From contig CM043942.1 in the NCBI GenBank assembly GCA_014529385.2, positions 24,518,469-24,582,468 on the forward strand: DNA of 64,000 nucleotides. Reading direction: 5' to 3'. This DNA is from Adiantum capillus-veneris (Eukaryota; Streptophyta; Polypodiopsida; Polypodiales; Pteridaceae). Position numbers and translations under genes: made by a program. Below the pieces are notes generated by a model. It was given only the letters and a program-made list of their open reading frames with translations, was not told the DNA's origin and made no database searches. The first letter of the stretch is position 1. Every line of letters begins with the position of its first letter. Of the stretch, positions 43,749-54,731 are shown piece after piece.

Positions 43749-44833
43749 AATTCAAAAAATTGGATGGCTGCCATAGAATCAAAATATCATGCACTTATAG
43801 AAAATGACACATGGACTTTATGTGATTTGCCTTCTGGCAAAAAGGCCATTAGTACAAAGTGGGTTTACAAGTTGAAACGCAAGCTGGATGGTGAGATCGA
43901 TCTCTATAAGGCTTGACTTGTTGCAAAGGGTTATGCACAGCAAAAAGGCATAGATTATGAAGAGACTTTTGCTCCCACTTGTCGTATGACTACTGTTCGT
44001 TTTCTATGTGCATTGGCAGCTCATCTTGGTTGGGATGTGCATCAATAAGACATTGTTACTGCTTTCTTGAATGGTGATATATTTGAGGAAGTTTATGTAA
44101 CGCAGCCTCGCGGTTTTGTCATAAAAGGACAAGAGGAAAAAGTGTGCAGATGTAAGAAGGCTTTGTATGGGTTGAAGTAATCTCCTCGTGCTTGGTATGA
44201 GAAAACTGACACTCATTTGGTCAAACGAGGCTTTCGTAACAGTCCAGCAGAAAGCACATTGTATGTAAAGCGTGAGGGTGATGTACTTCTCATTGTGGTT
44301 CTTTATGTAGATGATTTGCTAATCATTGGACCAAATGAGAGACATATTGCTGAATTTAAGGCTGATTTGAATGCTACTTTCAAGATGAAAGATTTGGGAC
44401 TGTTGCATCATTACTTGGGTATACAATTTAAGCAGTGTGATGGTGGTATTGCCTTGTGTCAGAAAAGTTACATAGAGACTTTGCTATGTAAGTTTGGACT
44501 TGAGGATTGCAAACCTATTGCCACTCCCATGGAAACAGGTTGGAAGTTGAATCTACATGATGCTGGCGATCCTGCTGATGTCACTCTTTATCAAACTGCT
44601 GTTGGCTATCTCATTTATGTATGCAACACGAGGCCGGATATTCAGTTTGCAGTCTCACAGGTCAACAGATTTATGCATAGCCCAGGGTCTAAGCATTGGC
44701 AGGCTGTCAAGAGGATTTTCCACTACCTTAGTGGCACTTTACATCTTGTCTTGTTTTATCCCAAGGGGGGATCATTGCTGTTAGCTTACATGCTTTTTCG
44801 GACTCAGATTGGGCTGGTTGTTTTGACACGTGA
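43749..44833 (+). pseudogene. pol: E4a copia reverse transcriptase
   Basis: NSKNWMAAIESKYHALIEND starts RVT_2, then KWVYKLKRKLDGEIDLYKA, a TGA in place of the expected Arg codon (43914-43918), and [20 protein letters not shown]. Stops follow at 44046-44048 (before DIVTAFLNGD) and in GLK-stop-SPRAWYE. The active site LYVDDLLIIG lies near 44303-44332. The open frame 44217-44888 holds palm and thumb (MKDLGLLHHYLGIQF, YATRG-type YVCNTRPDIQFAV). Confidence 0.9.
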
Positions 44834-45259
44834 GTGTCCCCAAGTGGTTTTTGTTTCATGCTTGGCAGTTCATGTATATCATGGTTGAGCAAGAAGCAAC
44901 CTACTGTGGCCACTTCGAGTTGTGAGGCTGAGTACAGGCCAGTCTTCACAGTTACCGTTGAGTGTGTATGGCTCAGACGACTTATGGCTGATTTGGGTGT
45001 TGGACAGGACACTGCCAACAATATCTACACTGACAGTCAGAGCGCATTGGTAGTTGCGAGGAACCCAATTTTTCATGCTCGCACAAATCACATTGAGGTG
45101 CATTACCACTATGTCAGGGAAAGGCTCTCAGCAGAAGAGATCAGCTTGGCTTATGTGCCAACAGAGGACAACCTTGCAGATATTTTCACAAAGGCATTGT
45201 CTCGTGAGAAGCTTGAAGCTTTCCGCAAAGTTTTGGGCTTACTCCCCTTTGTGGACTGA
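44834..45259 (+). pseudogene. pol: E4a copia RNase H
   Basis: The start (SDSDWAG, before 44834) is in another frame, so a frameshift lies near 44790-44830. Then come SWLSKKQPTVATSSCEAEYR (catalytic Glu), IYTDSQSALVVARNP (catalytic Asp), HARTNHIEVHYHYVRE and NLADIFTKALSREKL. The frame closes at 45259, 76 bases before the 3' LTR. Confidence 0.9.
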
Positions 45260-45322
45260 TCATGTCCTCAGGGCATGGCACTTCCCTTTACTCATGTGCC
45301 AGCTCTCGTTCACCGCATCACT

Positions 45323-45334
45323 CCAGGGGGGATT
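45323..45334 (+). other. E4a polypurine tract
   Basis: CCAGGGGGGATT just before the 3' LTR. Confidence 0.8.
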
Positions 45335-45561
45335 TGTTACCATATACATGTGGTAGTGATGTGTGTGAACACACTAGGACCACCGGGGCATTTTTTCCCT
45401 CTTTAGGAGGTTTTTTCCCCCGAGCATTGTATATACGTCCATCACTCTAGGGCGATCTATCTTTCCATTGCACACTAAGTAATACACTCTCCATTGTGTG
45501 CCTTGAGCTTCCTTCGTCTTCTCCAAGCTCTGTGTGTCTCTCTACAACCCTAATTCCAACA
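45335..45561 (+). repeat. E4a 3' LTR
   Basis: 227 bases, differing from the 5' LTR at about seven places. Confidence 0.95.
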
Positions 45562-46281
45562 GAAAAGTCGCACGAAAGAGGCCGAAATCTCTCTCTGCAA
45601 AGGCTCCAAGTGGAAATGAAGTGGTTTTAGCCCACCTCGGATATCTATGCCCGGACTTCCCAAACCAAATTTCCCCAGATTCCCCCATTAGTCCTATTAG
45701 GCCGTGAAATCTATGTTAGACGCAAAAATTTCCCTGATCGGATTCCTGTAGCTCATTTTGCAAGAATTTTGCAAAAGTAGGCCTGGTCGTCTAATTTAGG
45801 CTTCCCGCTTTCATCTTCTGATTTCATTGAAAATTTTTGTGCTTGTCCGCCTTGTCTTCTTGATCACCATCGTGTCTTCTATTTTTCCATATGAGCTTCC
45901 CTGTTGTTTATTATTAATTTTGACCTGTTTATTTGAAAAAAATCAAAGAAAATAGCAAAATGCTCTAAAAAAGTAAAGTAAAAAACCAATAATTAAGAAA
46001 ATCCCTTGAAAAACATAGCTTTATTTTTTTTTGTTAGATTTCTCCATTTTAAGCCTCATTATCAATAAAAATGATGAAAAATACCCAAAACGTACTATTT
46101 TTGACGATTTTCTGATAGTATATACACTATTTACACTCATCAGGAAAATATTAACATTGAATTTTCCCTTGATGATGAATTATAAGGGCATTATTAGGTA
46201 ATTTTGCAAAAAATCACACGTTAACATCAAACTTTTTCCTCCCTCTTCATACATTGCCCTTAATTACTTAGCACTTAGTAC
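45562..46281 (-). other. E1 non-coding stretch between the WVPK tail and the donor
   Basis: No gene. On the minus strand its upper part aligns with E0 4895-5060 (GGGCAATGTATGAAG, AACGTGTGATTTTT). Before E4a arrived it was continuous with 40308-40229. Confidence 0.5.
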
Positions 46282-46919
46282 TTAGTGCCCTGCCACCCCT
46301 CCTAGATGGCATACTCCGGGACGACTGTGTGCATGGGTTGAACAATCGTGTCTATGCATATCCGTGATTGGCTCTACCATGATATAAAGATCAATGCAAT
46401 TCAAACCAATATGTTGTGCAAGAGCTGGGTCTTGAGTAATTAACTCAAGTGTTTCCGATGTCGAGGTTTGTTGCTGATGTCTTCCAAAGAGAAAATCTCG
46501 TAGCTTGTGTGCTCTTTGTTTGATTGTACCATCAGGATGCTTTAGCACGCTGATTGCTTGAGGTGTTGGTAGTACTTTTGACTATTGTCAAGCTTTTTCT
46601 CGCCATTGGTAATTTGGTCGGCGTGGTGCTGCATGGTGTGGTGGAGTCTGTTGAGACTTAACTCACCATTGCTTGATTGGTTTCGCGGTTTATGGAGAAG
46701 ATAAGTGCTCCTTTTTCTTCCAAACCGTTTTCTTGTTAGGTTCCTTGCTCGGAGATGCTCGTCTCTGTGTTCGAACCCTTGGAAACTTCTTTTGTTTCGT
46801 CGGTGAATCGGTTTATCCTTAAGCTCTGCTTTTGGTACCCAAATTTGCCTGACTCCTTGCATGTTATATGTAGCATTTGATTGTTGAGGGGATGGAGAAG
46901 ATTGACTTTGTGGATTGGT
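46282..46919 (-). pseudogene. E1 WVPK tail
   Basis: Frames at 46542-46862 and 46282-46548 carry RQIWVPKAELK (near 46850) and, lower, QDPALAQHIGLNCIDLYIMV followed by EPITDMHRHD. The order is the same as in E0 (4310-4830). Frame changes and lost motifs show decay. It links the post-integrase protease-like domain to the untranslated region. Confidence 0.55.
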
Positions 46920-47280
46920 CTACTGATTGCTTCTTTTCCATTCCTCCTTGCTTGGTGCAATTGGAACAATGAGTTGCCCTCCTTTAGGTGATAGCTTTAG
47001 TTGATTCGTATCCCAATATGGTACTGCTTTGTATGTACGCATCCAGGGAATTCCAAAAATCATCATCTCATTCATGTGTTCATCTAGTACAAACTGATGA
47101 GGACATGAATATCCATTTACTATCACGTTCAAGTTGACTACTCCCAATGTTGGAGTTGTGTTCTTGTTGCATCCTTTGGTTGTCGCTATTCCTAACGTCA
47201 ATGCTTGACTTGTTGCCTTCTTGTATGTGGAATAACTGACTGCATTTACTCTAGCTACTGTGTCGACATAGCATTGCTGC
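46920..47280 (-). pseudogene. E1 second retropepsin-like domain, downstream of integrase
   Basis: Read from about 47280: VDTVARVNAVSYSTYKK (Asp codon 47264-47262), then TPTLGVVNLNVIVNGYSCPH, LDEHMNEMMIFGIPWM and RTYKAVPYWDTNQL. D-T-x-A at the start and GIPWM near the end are the two landmarks of a retropepsin. The Gly of the active site is Val here and Ser in E0, so both copies look inactive. The first protease of E1 is at 51491-52027, upstream of RT. E0 has the same post-integrase domain. Confidence 0.62.
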
Positions 47281-47488
47281 TATGATTATTGAGTTGTACT
47301 TTGATGCGCAAGTCCATTCCATCTAACTAGTCATCATCTATTGAAATTGCGTCTTTAAGTAATTCTCATTGTTGATCGTCTATTTCCAAAGTGTTGATGG
47401 GAATCGGTATTTGTTGATTCTTGAGAGCAGCTTTCCGCTTGAGTACCCGAATCCTAACTTCCTCTTGGGCTTCATCAATAACCTGCTA

Positions 47489-48457
47489 CTATCGTTTGAT
47501 CTTCCTTTGTTTGGCTGCATGCATTCTCTCTAGCAATTCATTGGTTAGTGGAAAATTGTATTTCTTTAAACAACATCCACTAATCCAATTAGCCATTGGT
47601 TCACCATCTAGGGTGGACAATTTTACTGCTCCACTTGGAGATACATCTTCAATGATAAATGGTCCATTTTCCTTTTTCTTAAACTTGGGAATGTGTTGCT
47701 TAAGGGAATAGACTAGAACTAAGTCCCCTTTCTTGAAGATTTTTGTGATTAAGTGGGAATCAAAAAACTGTTTTTGTTTCCGCTTTTGTGCATAGATATG
47801 AGCTACAGCAGTTAGCCTTTGCTCGTCTAGCTTTTCCAAATCTTCGAGTCTTTCTGACAATTCATGTCCAGTCCACTCAAGATTCTGTGCTACCCTTAAT
47901 GTCGGCAATAGAAATTCTATTGGCAGTATGGCATCAAGACCATAAACAAGGTTAAAGGGTGTAGCATTTAGAGCTGTTTTGAATGAAACTCGATAAGCCC
48001 ACAGAGCAGCATGGAGATTCATTTCCCAGTCTGTCCTTCCCGAACTAACCACTTTAGTCAGCACCGAGCTAAGAATTTTATTCGTATGCTCAGCTTGTCC
48101 ATTTGCTTGTGGGTGATAGGGAGCTGATTTGTTATGGGTGACCATAAATTCATTAAGCAAATACTCTATTACCTCATTGAGGAAATGAGTTCCCCGATCA
48201 CTGGCAATCTCTATTGACAGTCCATATCTTGTGAATACATACTCATATAAGAATGCATTAGTGGTTTTGGCATCATTCTTTTGAGTTGCTTTAGCCTCGG
48301 CCCACTTGGTCAAATAGTCCATAGCTACAATGATATAATGAGCTTGGGTTCTATAAGTAGGTGGTTGTATTGGTCCAACAAAATCTATACCCCATTTTGC
48401 AAAGGCTCTAGTCCCCATCATTGGTCTTAAGGGAATTCTATCTACTCCTGTTGGCAT
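47489..48457 (-). pseudogene. pol: E1 integrase catalytic core and C-terminus
   Basis: 322 open codons. The core has WGIDFVGPI (first Asp), EIASDRGTHFLNEV (second Asp) and HPQANGQAEHTNKILSS (Glu), so the D-D-E triad is intact. WAYRVSFKTALNATPFNLVY and the C-terminal GDLVLVYSLKQHIPKFKKK and GPFIIEDVSPSGAVKL follow. It is a Ty3-type integrase without chromodomain. The frame continues upstream into the zinc module across one TGA (48464-48466), probably a former CGA. Confidence 0.92.
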
Positions 48458-48463
48458 GTTTGC

Positions 48464-48739
48464 TCATTGACAAGCATCACATCTTCGAACATATTCTTTG
48501 GCATCTGCAGAAAGTGTTGGCCACCATATGTCTGCCATCAAGATTGCTCTTGCGGTGGTCTCACTAGAAAAGTGACCTCCAGCTAATCCAGCATGTGCTT
48601 GTTCTATAATTGGAATATACTCGTTTTCATTTTCACAAAGACGCAAATGTTGATCTTTACCTCTCCGATACAATTGGTTCCCAATAAAAGCATAATCTCT
48701 TGCTTCAGTTTCAATTGCTCTTTGTCGGCGTTTATTCAT
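48464..48739 (-). pseudogene. pol: E1 integrase zinc module 2 (H2C2)
   Basis: NQLYRRGKDQHLRLCENENE, then EQAHAGLAGGHFSSETT with two His, ADIWWPTLSADAKEYV and RCDACQ with two Cys. It is in frame with the core, so it is the partner of the catalytic domain. Confidence 0.88.
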
Positions 48740-49058
48740 ATCCTCAGGAAATGTTCGGCTTGAAAGTAAGTAACCAGATAATTACTCCACTTAGGAACAT
48801 GTGACATTTGAAACAATGTTACGTGAGGTATGGGTGTTTGTTTTTGACATTGAGGGCAATCCTTTACAAAGGATCAAACATCTCTCCTCATAGTCGGCCA
48901 AGCATAGTTTGGTCTTCCGCAAAGTGAAGTCCTACTATGGTAACATGTGCTTGACTTAGGTACTGTTCTTTTTCTTCAGGGTTAATGCATAAAAGCAATA
49001 TCCCGTCCCGATTTCTTTTGTATAGCCTTCCAGCTAGTGATTGATACATAGCCGATTG
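48740..49058 (-). pseudogene. pol: E1 integrase zinc module 1 (H2C2), tandem to module 2
   Basis: In this stretch one frame gives SLAGRLYKRNRDGILLLC, QYLSQAHVTIVGLHFAED (two His), and after a frameshift WPTMRRDV, stop, SFVKDCPQCQKQ (two Cys). It is a full second H2C2 module upstream of the normal one, and HVTLFQMSHVP links it to module 2. E0 has the same pair (2340-2578 and 2760-2990). Confidence 0.72.
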
Positions 49059-50600
49059 CTAGATTAATCCGATTGTGATAGGAAGTGGTATTTGTGAATC
49101 CACTTGAGCTATAGTCATTAATGACACAATGTTTTCCGACCATCTAGGTATCATTTCCACGGAGAACAAATAGGCATCTGGTAGATCATCGTCTACCCCT
49201 TTAGGTGGTTCCCCTGAAACAATCCTTGAAAAATGATCTGCTCGTTGATGTGTAGTGCCTTTTTTTACAACCATAGTGAAATCAAATTTGAGAAGAATGA
49301 TGAACCATCTCACTATTCTCCCTGTGCTGCATGGCTTGTTGACCAAATACAACAAAGCTTGATGGTCCACAAAGAACACAAACTTGTTGGCTAATAGGTA
49401 ATGTCTATAGTTTTTAACAACATAGATCATTCCTACTCCTTCTGTTTTGGTAGTGGTGTAATTCCTTTTTGCCATATTCAATTGTCAGCTAGCATAAGAA
49501 ATAGGAAAGTCAATGTTCCCATCTTCTGGTTGAGCTAGTATACAACCGATAGCAAAATTTGAAGCATCTACATGTACGTGGAATACCTTATCCCAATCTA
49601 GTGCTTTCAATATTGGAGCTGAGGTGAGAGCTTGCTTAAGCTTCATGAAGGATTCTTCACATGCCTCGGTCCATTCAAAGTGCGTAATCAAGCTATACAT
49701 GGGTTTTTCAATTATAGCGTACATGTAGATAAACCGTCGGTAATATCCATAATGTCCCATGAAGGCTTGTATCCCCTTGACTATTGTTGGTCTAGGCAAA
49801 TTAGCAATAACATGAATCTTCTCAATATCAGTAGCTATGCCATTTTTAGACACTATATGTCCAAGAATTTTTCCTTGTCTTCCCATGAATGTGCACTTTT
49901 CAGGATTTAAGAAAATCCTATAAAGTCTACATTTTTTGAATACCTTTTTGAGGTGTTTAAAATGATCAACCCGGATTGATGAATGTACGCATAGATCATC
50001 CATATATACTTCTAATAATTTCCGAAGATACTCTTTGAAAGCATGGCTTATCAACCTTTGAAACGTGGCTGGAGCATTAGTTAACCCAAACGACATAACC
50101 CGATAGGCAAATATACCCCATTCTGTTGCAAAAGCAGTTTTATGCTGATATTTTGGGTCCACCAAAAGTTGATTGTATCATGAAAAGCCGTCTAAGAAGC
50201 TGTAAGCTTCTTTTCCTGCAACTCGTTCTAAAACATGCTCAGTTATCGAAAGAGGAAAGCTGTCTCTGATGGTGGCTGCATTCACCCTTTTGAGATTAAC
50301 ACACACTTGCCATTCTTCTTAGGTACTATCACAATTGGAGACACCCAATCTGTGTGTTCAATTTCGTAAATGAATTCAGCTTCCTTTAGCTTTTCAATCT
50401 CTTTTTTGATCTTCCTGGCAAATGTTTCGTTATAAGTGTATGGTCTCTGTCTACTTGGTTTTGCATCATCTCTCATGGGTATGGTATGTTGACAGATTTC
50501 TGGATCAACTCCCTTGAGATCCTTGTAAGACCAAGCGAAGATATCTCAATATTCCTTTAATAAGCTCAACAAAAGCTTTTCTTCTTCTTCTGTTAGGTCG
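49059..50600 (-). pseudogene. pol: E1 reverse transcriptase and RNase H
   Basis: RT starts with DIFAWSYKDLKG (about 50540), then RDDAKPSRQRPYTYNETFAR and DWVSPIVIVPKKNGK (50282-50476). After a frameshift, EWGIFAYRVMSFGLTNAPAT and the catalytic YMDD (50006-49995) lie in an open frame to 49485. RNase H starts HVHVDASNFAIG (about 49580) and continues after a TGA (49485-49487, former CGA) to VDHQALLYLVNKPC and GTTHQRADHFSRI. Damage between 50165 and 50281 removes the RT fingers region in frame. The RNase H Asp is kept, unlike in E0. Confidence 0.92.
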
Positions 50601-50618
50601 TTCGCAATGTAAGAAGGT

Positions 50619-51575
50619 CTAGGCTCCTTCTCCTGGTTCAGCCAAGTCTACCCTTTTAGTGTTTTCAGGCCCTTCGTAAGATTCACCTTGTTTTCGTAGT
50701 TCTCTAACAGGCTGTTCAATTATGATTTCCCGATCTTGAAGAGTATACTTTTTGTAATGGGATGGAACATGCATTGCATCCTTACCATCCTCTTCCGTGG
50801 TTTCCATTTCGGTTGTGTATATCTCCTTTAGAGCCTTTTTCAACTCTTGATACTTCTTTTTCCGCTCAACTTTGGTCATGAGTGGTTTCTTATCTTGAGA
50901 TTTTTCTTGGGTACTCTTCCTTGTTTTTCTCGATGTCTGAGACATTTCTGAGTTTTTGTTTGAAGGATATTTGCTAGTTATTTTGTCCTTGACACAATCA
51001 TTAGCATCTATCTGCATCAGGAATTGTGTGTTACTGGAGACTGATGGCATAGGTTGTGTTTTCACAATTCCGGTGTCTCTCTTTCGTCTATACCATTTTT
51101 GTCTTCTTGATTTCTGGTTTGGAAAGTCAAAAAACTTTTCCTCCCCTCCCTTTAAGAGTAACTTAGCTCTTGTATGCTCTTTTTCTAACCCCGAATCTTC
51201 TGAGGTAGCATAGTATTCATCTAACTCATCAGTTGCATCGTAATAGAGGTCTGAAAAGACTTGTTGAGCTTTCATCAAGTCCTTGGGCTCCTCATCTTTG
51301 TTTTCAATGTTGAGGATTGAAATCATTTGGATGGGAATTATGTCGTAGCCATCCTCATTGCAAAATTGAGTAGGCATAGACATATTCACACATACATCCA
51401 TTGTTGCTAAAATTTGAGTCCACTCGAATGGCTCAAATAAATGTTTTGGAAAGGGTTCAGGTACGTAGGCTTCGTATGTGCATTCCCTTTCTAGGATACA
51501 TCTTCTCGTTTTAAGCTTTTTAGGATACGTTCTTCTCGTTTTAAGCTTCCAGTTTTTGAAGCTCCACACATCCAA
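50619..51575 (-). pseudogene. pol: E1 protease-RT linker
   Basis: 318 codons between protease and RT. It contains AYVPEPFPKHLFEPFEWTQI near the start, a basic part (KSTQEKSQDKKPLMTKVERK) and ends GESYEGPENTKRVDLAEPGE. No enzyme domain is visible. It overlaps the protease frame by 85 bases because of a 29-30 base tandem duplication at 51492-51549 that shifts the frame. Confidence 0.65.
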
Positions 51576-52027
51576 ATAGGAGTGTGTTTGTTTAACCAGG
51601 ATGGGAGTTTAGTTTCAGCCGAAGAGACTAAATCAAACTCTTGGATGGGTGTTTTCAAGACATCTCTATAAGTGTGATCTTTTAGATTGACTCTTCTTAT
51701 AGATCCCACTTGCTTCAAGTACAGATAGTTGTTTCCCCAATCTTGGATAAGCTGTACCTGTCGCATGAAAGGTCTTCCCAGTATGATTTCATAGTTGAGT
51801 TTTTTCCCAAAGTCTACTATGGCAAAAGTGTGTTGATATTTAATTCCACAGGAATTGACTATCACTTTTTCAAGCAGCCCTAGTGGTCTCTCAATGTGTC
51901 CGTCAGCCAACTGCACTTTCATTCGAGTTTGTGGCTGTCCCCAAGATTCCCATACTACTTTAGTGGCTATGTCTATGCCAGCTCTACTATCCAGTATTGC
52001 CATGGTTTCAATGTCATTATATTTCAC
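51491..52027 (-). pseudogene. pol: E1 first retropepsin (before RT)
   Basis: ETMAILDSRAGIDIATKVVW is the active site, with D-S-R-A-G where D-S-G-A-G is expected, so Arg interrupts it. VQLADGHIERPLGLLEKVIV is the flap region, and YEIILGRPFMRQVQLIQDW the C-terminal motif. The domain is homologous to E2 33500-33790. The frame is shifted by one against the preceding linker; E2 has them in one frame. Confidence 0.8.
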
Positions 52028-53208
52028 TCTAGAAGGGTGGTGTTTCCTTCTTCCCCTTCATAATATTCTCCGACCTTGTTCATAGGAATTGATCCAATAT
52101 CTTTGTTTTCCATTTTATTTTTCAAATTTTCCAAATTCTTTGAGATTAACCCCGTTATCCCCACCTTCTCTAGGGTTTTCTGTAAATGGTTCCATAAGTG
52201 TGGTCTGAGTTTTAACAGTTCTCCCAAGGTAAGAGTGCATTGGATGGGTGTAGACATGATCGAATGAATGTTGTCTACTTCTATGGTCTGTTCCGCTCTT
52301 TTTACTTGAGTGATCTTGCACACGATGGATTCATCTTCGTTATCTCCCAAGTAAGAAGGTAATGTTTTTGATGTCAATGGTTTTGACATTTCTAAAGCTT
52401 CTGATCCGCAATCCCCATACAAGGATTATAAATCCATGTTCATATCAGAAGGTAGGTTATCCAACCAGACTTCCTCTATAGGAGCTAACTTTAAAGTTAG
52501 GCTCCCATCATTGATCTCTCTCACTTTTTTCCATAAGTGTCTTGGCCAGTCTTCCTCTACGAATGGAATTCCGTCTAAGGCATCTTCGTTGTCAGGCACT
52601 ATAAGTGCTGGTTCATTTGTTTCAAGGTGGGGTTCTGCCACCACATCGGATTTTGCTTTCGTTTCTTCTACCGCAAGCTCTTCAGGTTTTGCAATACTTT
52701 CAAGCTTGGGTTTTTGTTTTTCCAGCATTTCTTGCGTGATTCTAACAAAATTTTGATAAGCTTCCAGCTTCGCTGCTTCCATGTCTGGAGATGGATAGTT
52801 TTTCCACTTGTTTTCCATGTTTTGGCTTGCTTTAAGTCCTGCTTGGTAGGCTTCCAAGGCCGCATTGATAGGCTCAAAAACTTTATCAACCAGAATGGAT
52901 CCTCCCGATTTCACAGTTGTTTCCTTGAATTCACTGCCAGTTTCTTTCAACTTGTCTTGGACTAGCATTTTTGCTTTCTCTTCGATTTCAACCCGTTGTT
53001 TTTGTTTTCTCATCTCATATCTTTTGCTTCTGCTCCTTTTGATTCTTTGAGAAGAAACTTTCGTGTTCTCTGAATCATCAAAGGAGTTGTGTTTCTTTTT
53101 CTTTGAATGGGCTCTAATGAGTACCTTGATTGGAACAATCGGTTCACTCTTTGATGAGCTACTAGGAATCACTTGGACTACGTTCACGACGGTTTTAACC
53201 TTGTTCAA
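52024..53208 (-). pseudogene. E1 gag-protease linker
   Basis: Two frames in the same phase (52426-53208 and 52024-52422) separated by a TAA at 52426-52428. The first has a basic stretch (RIKRSRSKRYEMRKQKQRVE) and a Glu/Lys-rich part. The second ends IPMNKVGEYYEGEEGNTT, which matches the E2 segment just before its protease. Confidence 0.65.
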
Positions 53209-53238
53209 AGGATTCTTAGGACAATCTTCCGGAAAGTG

Positions 53239-54731
53239 TCATCCTTGTTTGCAACATTTTATGCAATAGGCTTCAATTGGTTTGAGGTTTTTGTCAGGCT
53301 CTGGAAATTCGTTTTTCCAATTGTCGTCAGCACCACAGTTATGAGAGTTTCCTGTTCTAGGCTTCATCATGGGTCTTCCCATGGGAGGTCTGACACCTTG
53401 ATTAGCTACATAATACATCGGTGCTAGCTCTGGTGGAGCATAAGTCACGATTTCTTCCATTGGTGGTGGGGATGTGGATTATACCAATCTTCCTCTACCA
53501 TTATTGTAGATGGATTAGGCTCTGCATAGGGTGTAACAGGCACTAATGCTTGTTCATCTATGACTCCTTCAAAGTGCATGTATTTTACAGGCACTGCATT
53601 ATTTCCTGGATACGGAGGTTGTTGTCCCAACACAGGCTGAGGTCTTTCCATACCCATTGGTGGTCTTTGAGCTTGGTCCATATTAGGCCGATATCTGTAC
53701 ATGGGTTGTCCTTGTGGCCTCATGGACACGTACTGAACATTTCCATCATACTTTGGTCTGAAGTAGCACTCGCGGATCTCATGGTTGGTCCATTTTCCCT
53801 CGATTGCATACCATTTTTGTGGCCTAATTGGTTGTCCCTGTGGGGGTATCCCTTGTCCTGGTCGTCTCATAGGTGCTTTTTGCATATTGTTCATCATGTC
53901 GTTCATCCTTTTTAGCATATCTTCTATGGCTGAGAGTGATGTCACAGCAGCCGTTCCCACTTGTGCTGGTTTTGTGGACGCTGTCTTCTCGCTTTGGTTA
54001 TCCTTAGGGACATCTTCTTCATTGAAGATCTCGCAATTGTCTCCTAGGTCCATAGCATCAAACACAAACACTTCTAGGGTTGTATGCTTTTTACTATAGA
54101 GTATAGCATGAAGTTCTTTGTTTAGCAGTCCCTCCAAAAACAAAGATACAAGTCGTTCTTATGTAGGTATCTCCATCTCTGGGCATCTGGCAATGTATTG
54201 TTTCATTCGAGTTGCACAATCCCTAACAGACTCACCATGTTTCTGTTTAAAGCTGTAAATTTGAGCTACCGTATTATGTTTAATCTCCGTTTTGGAACAC
54301 GCAGCTACAAATCCTTGAGCTAATGTGTTCAAGTCCATGATTGAACTTGGTGGAATGTTTTGGAACCATGTCAAAGCTTTTCCTTCTAATGTCATTCCAA
54401 ACCCCTCCTCGAATTGAGTATGGAAATCGAATATATGCTTTCCTCTTAGCACTTGCTTAAAGCTTGCTAAGTGGTCGTACGGATCCCCTGATCCACTGTA
54501 TTTTCTGACCAATTTTCGAAAATCAGCTAGTCTGACACATCTGTTTGGTTCTACTCCAGGTCTTTTGGAAGTTGGTCTTGTTCCGAGTCCTTCAAACCAG
54601 TCTGTTGGAAATAGTGACTCATGTAGCCCTAGACTGGCCTTAGTGTCACCCGGTTTTCTACGTGATGAAGTGGTTTCTGGTTTTGTGAGGTCCCCACCCC
54701 GCCGTATCAAACGGCGGATCTGATGGTGAAC
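53239..54731 (-). pseudogene. gag: E1 gag, main exon
   Basis: The capsid-like part includes VRLADFRKLVRKYSGSGDPY, DHLASFKQVLRG, GMTLEGKALTWFQNIPPSS and HGESVRDCATRMKQYIARC. A TAA at 54159-54161 stops this frame, but it continues in phase with LVSLFLEGLLNKEL. A Pro/Gln/Met-rich region follows (53445-54000), then after a frameshift a zinc-knuckle-like CIKCCKQG, TGA, HFPEDC (about 53225-53265). The reading frame begins without a good ATG. The likely first exon is at 55764-55904. Confidence 0.82.

Larger units (their letters stand above)
40309..45561 (+). mobile_element. E4a, complete but mutated Ty1/copia element in E1
   Basis: LTRs of 228 and 227 bases (about 3% different), tRNA-iMet PBS, gag, protease, integrase, RT, RNase H and PPT are all present in copia order. 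The target duplication is GAAAA with one extra A on the left. At least eight stops and frameshifts break the coding. Many stops are at CAA, CAG or CGA codons changed to TAA, TAG or TGA. Confidence 0.95.

Noticed and set aside
46920-47280. The post-integrase domain as a misplaced copy of the first protease from another insertion
   Set aside because: It is diverged from the first protease in sequence, and the same order is found in E0 on the opposite strand, so a chance insertion is unlikely.
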